Position numbers and translations under genes: made by a program | DNA from: Paenibacillus sp. RC334 | Lineage (GTDB): Bacteria > Bacillota > Bacilli > Paenibacillales > Paenibacillaceae | DNA length: 64,000 nucleotides | Reading direction: 5' to 3' | Assembly (NCBI RefSeq): GCF_030034735.1 | Contig: NZ_CP125370.1 | Span: forward strand, 4,258,501 to 4,322,500 | The notes under the pieces: generated by a model | Databases searched by the model: none | Told to the model about the DNA's origin: nothing | What the model saw: the letters and a program-made list of their open reading frames with translations, nothing else | Part shown: positions 58,826 through 64,000 of the stretch, one piece after another | Layout: each line of letters opens with the position of its first letter | How positions within the stretch are numbered: position 1 is the first letter of the stretch

Positions 58826-59325
58826 TTTCGCAATACCTCATTTAACTTTGAATTTAGTCCATATGAATGCGCATGACAAATAGCCACTGCCAAAGCATCC
58901 GCCACATCATCCGGTTTGGGCACAACTTGAAGCTTCAGAAACATTCTAACCATTTCCTGTACCTGCTTCTTCTCAGCCTTTCCATAACCTACAATAGCCT
59001 GTTTCACCTGCATAGGCGTATATTCCCCTATAGGCAGACCACGTTGTTTCGCAGCCAGCACCAGCACACCACGCGCCTGACTCACAGACATTGCGGTTGT
59101 TACGTTACGATTAAAAAAAAGCTTCTCCAGCGCTACCGCATCAGGCTTATATTTATCAATCAATTGCAGCATGCCTTCATACACATGAAGCAACCGCTCT
59201 TCTTCCGGTGTATGGGCCTCCGTCTGGATGCAGCCATATTGAACAGGAACCACCTTACTGCCAATCTTGTCCACAAATCCAAAGCCCACAATTGCAATAC
59301 CCGGATCAATTCCTAGAAAACGCAA
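58822..59325 (-). CDS. ruvC: Crossover junction endodeoxyribonuclease RuvC
   Basis: This 167-residue protein starts at TTG (59323-59325) after GGGGAGAG. The four acidic residues of the RNase H fold are visible in FLGIDPGIAIVGFG, ALEKLFFNRNV, and KPDDVADALAVAICHAHSY. B. subtilis lacks ruvC and uses RecU. Paenibacillus carries a complete ruvCAB cluster, in the place where B. subtilis has bofC-ruvA. Confidence 0.95.
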   Translation of the reverse strand: MRFLGIDPGIAIVGFGFVDKIGSKVVPVQYGCIQTEAHTPEEERLLHVYEGMLQLIDKYKPDAVALEKLFFNRNVTTAMSVSQARGVLVLAAKQRGLPIGEYTPMQVKQAIVGYGKAEKKQVQEMVRMFLKLQVVPKPDDVADALAVAICHAHSYGLNSKLNEVLRK

Positions 59326-59493
59326 AAAAATCTCTCCCCTATCGCCAAAATACGGAGTTAACTAGCCATCAACGATCAATATCAAAGCCATAATCATTGC
59401 CAAATAGTAAACAAAGCGAACATATGTGTCGTTCATTTCATTATAACAAAACTTTGCATCTAATAGAGTAAAAAGTTTAACTTTAAGTTCAGC

Positions 59494-59519
59494 ACAAAAA
59501 AAGAGACGTTGTACGCCTC
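59494..59519 (-). terminator. Terminator of bofC
   Basis: GAGGCGT and ACGTCTC form a short stem with a 3-base loop and are followed by T7 on the minus strand, about 40 bp past the bofC stop. Confidence 0.75.
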
Positions 59520-59559
59520 ACCCCCCGGGCAAAGCCACACGCCTCCCACTTGCATGTAA

Positions 59560-60264
59560 TCAATATTGCTGCTTCAATACCCGCTGTGTTCGTTCCACCG
59601 CAAAATCACCAAAAGTGGAGATCACGCTGTTGTATTCGTTCATATCCTGCACACGGATTCCCTGCTGGAGCTGCTCATACACTCCCTCGGGCAGAGCCGT
59701 TTCCATTGATCCCACATCCAGCTGAAAGAAAGTCCGAATTACTTTTTCTTTTTTAGGCGGTCCTTCAAACAAAGTAAGCTGTCCATCCATACTAATACCC
59801 ATGTAGGCGTGCTGTTTACATAACTCCGACAAATCCTCCACTTTACGCTCCAGCCACACCTCGCCCCTGGAATTGAACCGTCCCTTCCAATCGGGATGCT
59901 GCTTCAGCAAACTCTCTAACTGCTGCGAACTTAACGTTCCCAAGGAAAGTGTCTCTGTGCCACACACATAGGTAGTTAACAAATGAGTCTTTCTGCTGAT
60001 GCCAGAAGCACGGATACTTTGCAATACCTGCACCTGCGAGGAATGCACTTCAGCCTGACTCGTGTGTGAAGGCTCCTCCGTATCAACGTCCGCCATAACG
60101 GTAGTAGCAAGGGACTGTGACAGCATAGTCTGCATATAACGTGAAAACAGGATACCTAAACCTGCCAGCAAACAAGCCGATCCAAAAATAGTACAGGCCC
60201 ACACCGTTCTTCTCCAGTGCTTCCAGCGTCGTTTAATTTGTTTTTTCCAGCTTAATCGCTTCAC
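59560..60264 (-). CDS. bofC: BofC-type forespore regulator
   Basis: This 234-residue protein starts at GTG (60262-60264) after AAGGGATTAC. It has a basic N-terminus and one membrane helix (~20-42), so it is exported or anchored. The BofC elements are LLTTYVCGTETLSLG, LLKQHPDWKGRFNSRGEVWL, GISMDGQLTLFEGPP, and FFQLDVGSMETALPEGVYEQ. In B. subtilis BofC acts in the intermembrane space to restrain SpoIVB and so delays SigK activation. It lies upstream of ruvC, as bofC precedes ruvA in B. subtilis. Confidence 0.82.
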   Translation of the reverse strand: MKRLSWKKQIKRRWKHWRRTVWACTIFGSACLLAGLGILFSRYMQTMLSQSLATTVMADVDTEEPSHTSQAEVHSSQVQVLQSIRASGISRKTHLLTTYVCGTETLSLGTLSSQQLESLLKQHPDWKGRFNSRGEVWLERKVEDLSELCKQHAYMGISMDGQLTLFEGPPKKEKVIRTFFQLDVGSMETALPEGVYEQLQQGIRVQDMNEYNSVISTFGDFAVERTQRVLKQQY

Positions 60265-60382
60265 AGTAATCCCTTCCGTCCCACTTTTTGTGTTAGTGTG
60301 ACCTGACGATTACTGATTTATACAAAAAAAGACAAAAAATATAACAAAAAAAGCCGCTTCTTCAAGCGACTTTCCTTTTGAA

Positions 60383-60456
60383 TCGGGATGACACGATTTG
60401 AACATGCGACCCCCTGGTCCCAAACCAGGTGCTCTACCAAGCTGAGCTACATCCCG
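60383..60456 (-). tRNA. tRNA-Pro (UGG)
   Basis: A 74-nt cloverleaf with acceptor CGGGATG/CATCCCG and anticodon TGG; CCA is not encoded. It is the last gene of the tRNA cluster. Confidence 0.95.
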
Positions 60457-60463
60457 AAATACA

Positions 60464-60543
60464 TGCCGGTGAGAGGACTCGAACCTCCACGGTTTCCCTC
60501 ACGATTTTGAGTCGCGCGCGTCTGCCAATTCCGCCACACCGGC
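60464..60543 (-). tRNA. tRNA-Leu (CAA)
   Basis: Acceptor GCCGGTG/CACCGGC, anticodon loop CTCAAAA (CAA), and a class II variable arm. No encoded CCA. Confidence 0.93.
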
Positions 60544-60556
60544 TTATGAAGTTAAA

Positions 60557-60633
60557 TGGCGCGCCCTGAGAGATTCGAACTCCCGGCCTTTTGATTCGTA
60601 GTCAAACGCTCTATCCAGCTGAGCTAAGGGCGC
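60557..60633 (-). tRNA. tRNA-Arg (ACG)
   Basis: Acceptor GCGCCCT/AGGGCGC, anticodon loop CTACGAA (ACG, expected to be edited to ICG), with encoded CCA. Confidence 0.95.
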
Positions 60634-60638
60634 AAATA

Positions 60639-60713
60639 TGGAGCGGACGACGGGAATCGAACCCGCGACCCTCGCCTTGGCAAGGCGATGCTCTACCGCT
60701 GAGCCACGTCCGC
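60639..60713 (-). tRNA. tRNA-Gly (GCC)
   Basis: Acceptor GCGGACG/CGTCCGC, anticodon loop TTGCCAA (GCC), with encoded CCA. Confidence 0.95.
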
Positions 60714-60748
60714 AATACAATGATATCCATGACATATAAATTCATGAA

Positions 60749-60824
60749 TGGTGAGCCATGAAGGGCTCGAACCTTCGACACCCTGATTAAAAGTCAGGTG
60801 CTCTACCAACTGAGCTAATGGCTC
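60749..60824 (-). tRNA. tRNA-Lys (UUU)
   Basis: Acceptor GAGCCAT/ATGGCTC, anticodon loop CTTTTAA (TTT), with encoded CCA. It is an MnmA thiolation substrate by family knowledge. Confidence 0.95.
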
Positions 60825-60852
60825 CCAACAGGGTAATATAACTTTGTAAAAA

Positions 60853-60929
60853 TGGCGGAACTGACGGGATTCGAACCCGCGATCTCCTGCGTGACAGGCA
60901 GGCATGTTAGGCCTCTACACCACAGTTCC
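60853..60929 (-). tRNA. tRNA-Asp (GUC)
   Basis: Acceptor GGAACTG/CAGTTCC, anticodon loop CTGTCAC (GTC), with encoded CCA. It is a queuosine target for the tgt/queA pair. Confidence 0.95.
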
Positions 60930-60954
60930 AAAAGGATTTCCTTAGGGAAATTAA

Positions 60955-61028
<74 letters not shown>

Positions 61029-61058
61029 ATAATATTAGGGAATTCTATATAATGAAAA

Positions 61059-61134
61059 TGGTGGAGGCTGAGGGGCTCGAACCCCCGACCCTCTGCTTGT
61101 AAGGCAGATGCTCTCCCAGCTGAGCTAAGCCTCC
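61059..61134 (-). tRNA. tRNA-Val (UAC)
   Basis: Acceptor GGAGGCT/AGCCTCC, anticodon loop CTTACAA (TAC), with encoded CCA. Confidence 0.95.
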
Positions 61135-61140
61135 ATATTA

Positions 61141-61212
61141 TGACCCGTAGGGGAATCGAACCCCTGTTACCTCCGTGAAAGGGAGGTGTCTTAACCGCTT
61201 GACCAACGGGCC
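61141..61212 (-). tRNA. tRNA-Glu (UUC)
   Basis: Acceptor GGCCCGT/ACGGGTC with one G-U pair, anticodon loop CTTTCAC (TTC). No encoded CCA. Confidence 0.95.
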
Positions 61213-61230
61213 TTAACAATAAATAATATC

Positions 61231-61322
61231 TGGCGGAGAGAGAGGGATTCGAACCCTCGAGACGCTTTTGGCGCCTACACGATTTCCAATCGTGCTCCTT
61301 CGGCCAACTCGGACACCTCTCC
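61231..61322 (-). tRNA. tRNA-Ser (GGA)
   Basis: A 92-nt class II tRNA with a long variable arm, acceptor GGAGAGG, anticodon loop TTGGAAA (GGA), with encoded CCA. Confidence 0.95.
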
Positions 61323-61325
61323 ATA

Positions 61326-61401
61326 TGGCTCCCCGAACAGGACTCGAACCTGTGACAACTCGATTAACAGTCGAGTGCTCTACCAACTGAGCTATCAGGG
61401 A
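61326..61401 (-). tRNA. tRNA-Asn (GUU)
   Basis: Acceptor TCCCTGA, anticodon loop CTGTTAA (GTT), with encoded CCA. It is the first tRNA after 5S rRNA. Confidence 0.95.
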
Positions 61402-61421
61402 ATAATAATCATAAAGATTTG

Positions 61422-61538
61422 CTTGGCGACGTCCTACTCTCCCAGGACCCTGCGGTCCAAGTACCATCGGCGCTGGAGGGCTTAACGGTCGTGTTCGGGA
61501 TGGGTACGTGTGGAACCCCTCCGCTATCGCCACCAAAC
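61422..61538 (-). rRNA. rrf: 5S ribosomal RNA
   Basis: The minus strand reads TTTGGTGGCGATAGCGGAGG to AGAGTAGGACGTCGCCAAG, the closing helix and conserved loop CCCATCCCGAACACG of bacterial 5S. End positions are good to a few bases. Confidence 0.95.
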
Positions 61539-61692
61539 ATGAATTTGTAAAACAAATTCTTCCGTATGGATATTCAGTTCATCACTAATCGTGTAAATGA
61601 ATAGCCATGCGCTTATCGTATGTATCTTCTACATACCTTCAAGGTGTTACACCCTGAAAACTGGATCCGAAACTCCATTGCGTCCTATACTT

Positions 61693-64000
<2,308 letters not shown>

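Overview
The window looks like a chromosomal segment of a Paenibacillus, probably of the P. polymyxa group. This is inferred from protein content, B. subtilis-like gene order, sporulation genes (bofC, spoVB, a SpoIID-type protein), T-box-controlled tRNA synthetases and strong AGGAGG-type ribosome binding sites. It is mostly conserved core genome, largely on the minus strand, ending in the 3' part of an rRNA operon. No species call can be proven from the window alone.

Layout from left to right. (1) 1-980: the N-terminal part of a chemoreceptor running off the edge. (2) 1.1-9.0 kb: the alaS operon read leftwards: T-box, alaS, ireB-like gene, ruvX, two DUF1292 genes, mltG, and the two U32-family genes yrrN and yrrO. 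The methyltransferase yrrM, usually between mltG and yrrN, is missing. (3) 9-15 kb: an AI-2E family exporter, a chemoreceptor with a SigD-type promoter, a zinc-ribbon protein, a PRC-barrel protein, a cysteine desulfurase and the cysteine regulator CymR. (4) 15.2-16.4 kb: mnmA, divergent from cymR. (5) 16.5-20.05 kb: an AT-rich accessory insert between two 32-bp direct repeats. It holds a decayed serine recombinase joined to a frameshifted polymorphic-toxin tail, a lipoprotein, a secreted protein of unknown function, a small secreted metzincin-like protease and further gene remnants. (6) 20-30 kb: ppk2, a fluC pair (one copy frameshifted in a G/C homopolymer), rarA, helD, a large inverted repeat, a multidrug ABC half-transporter, a purine permease and tcdA. 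(7) 30-38 kb: a promoter and T-box leader, then hisS and aspS; small stress-type proteins; dtd; and bifunctional rel. (8) 38.5-48.9 kb: uracil permease, a second SigD-type chemoreceptor, apt, recJ, a CDF transporter, secF, secD, comN. (9) 49-60 kb: spoVB, a DUF421 protein, yrzE-like, yajC, tgt, queA, a SpoIID/SPOR protein, ruvBAC, bofC. (10) 60.4-64 kb: eleven tRNA genes, 5S rRNA and the 3' part of 23S rRNA, all on the minus strand.

Many genes act on tRNA: aminoacylation (alaS, hisS, aspS), proofreading (dtd) and wobble or anticodon-loop modification (yrrN/yrrO for ho5U, cysteine desulfurase plus mnmA for s2U, tcdA for ct6A, queA/tgt for queuosine). A second theme is DNA repair and recombination (ruvABC, ruvX, recJ, rarA). 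The accessory insert at 16.5-20 kb is the part most likely to hold undescribed biology.
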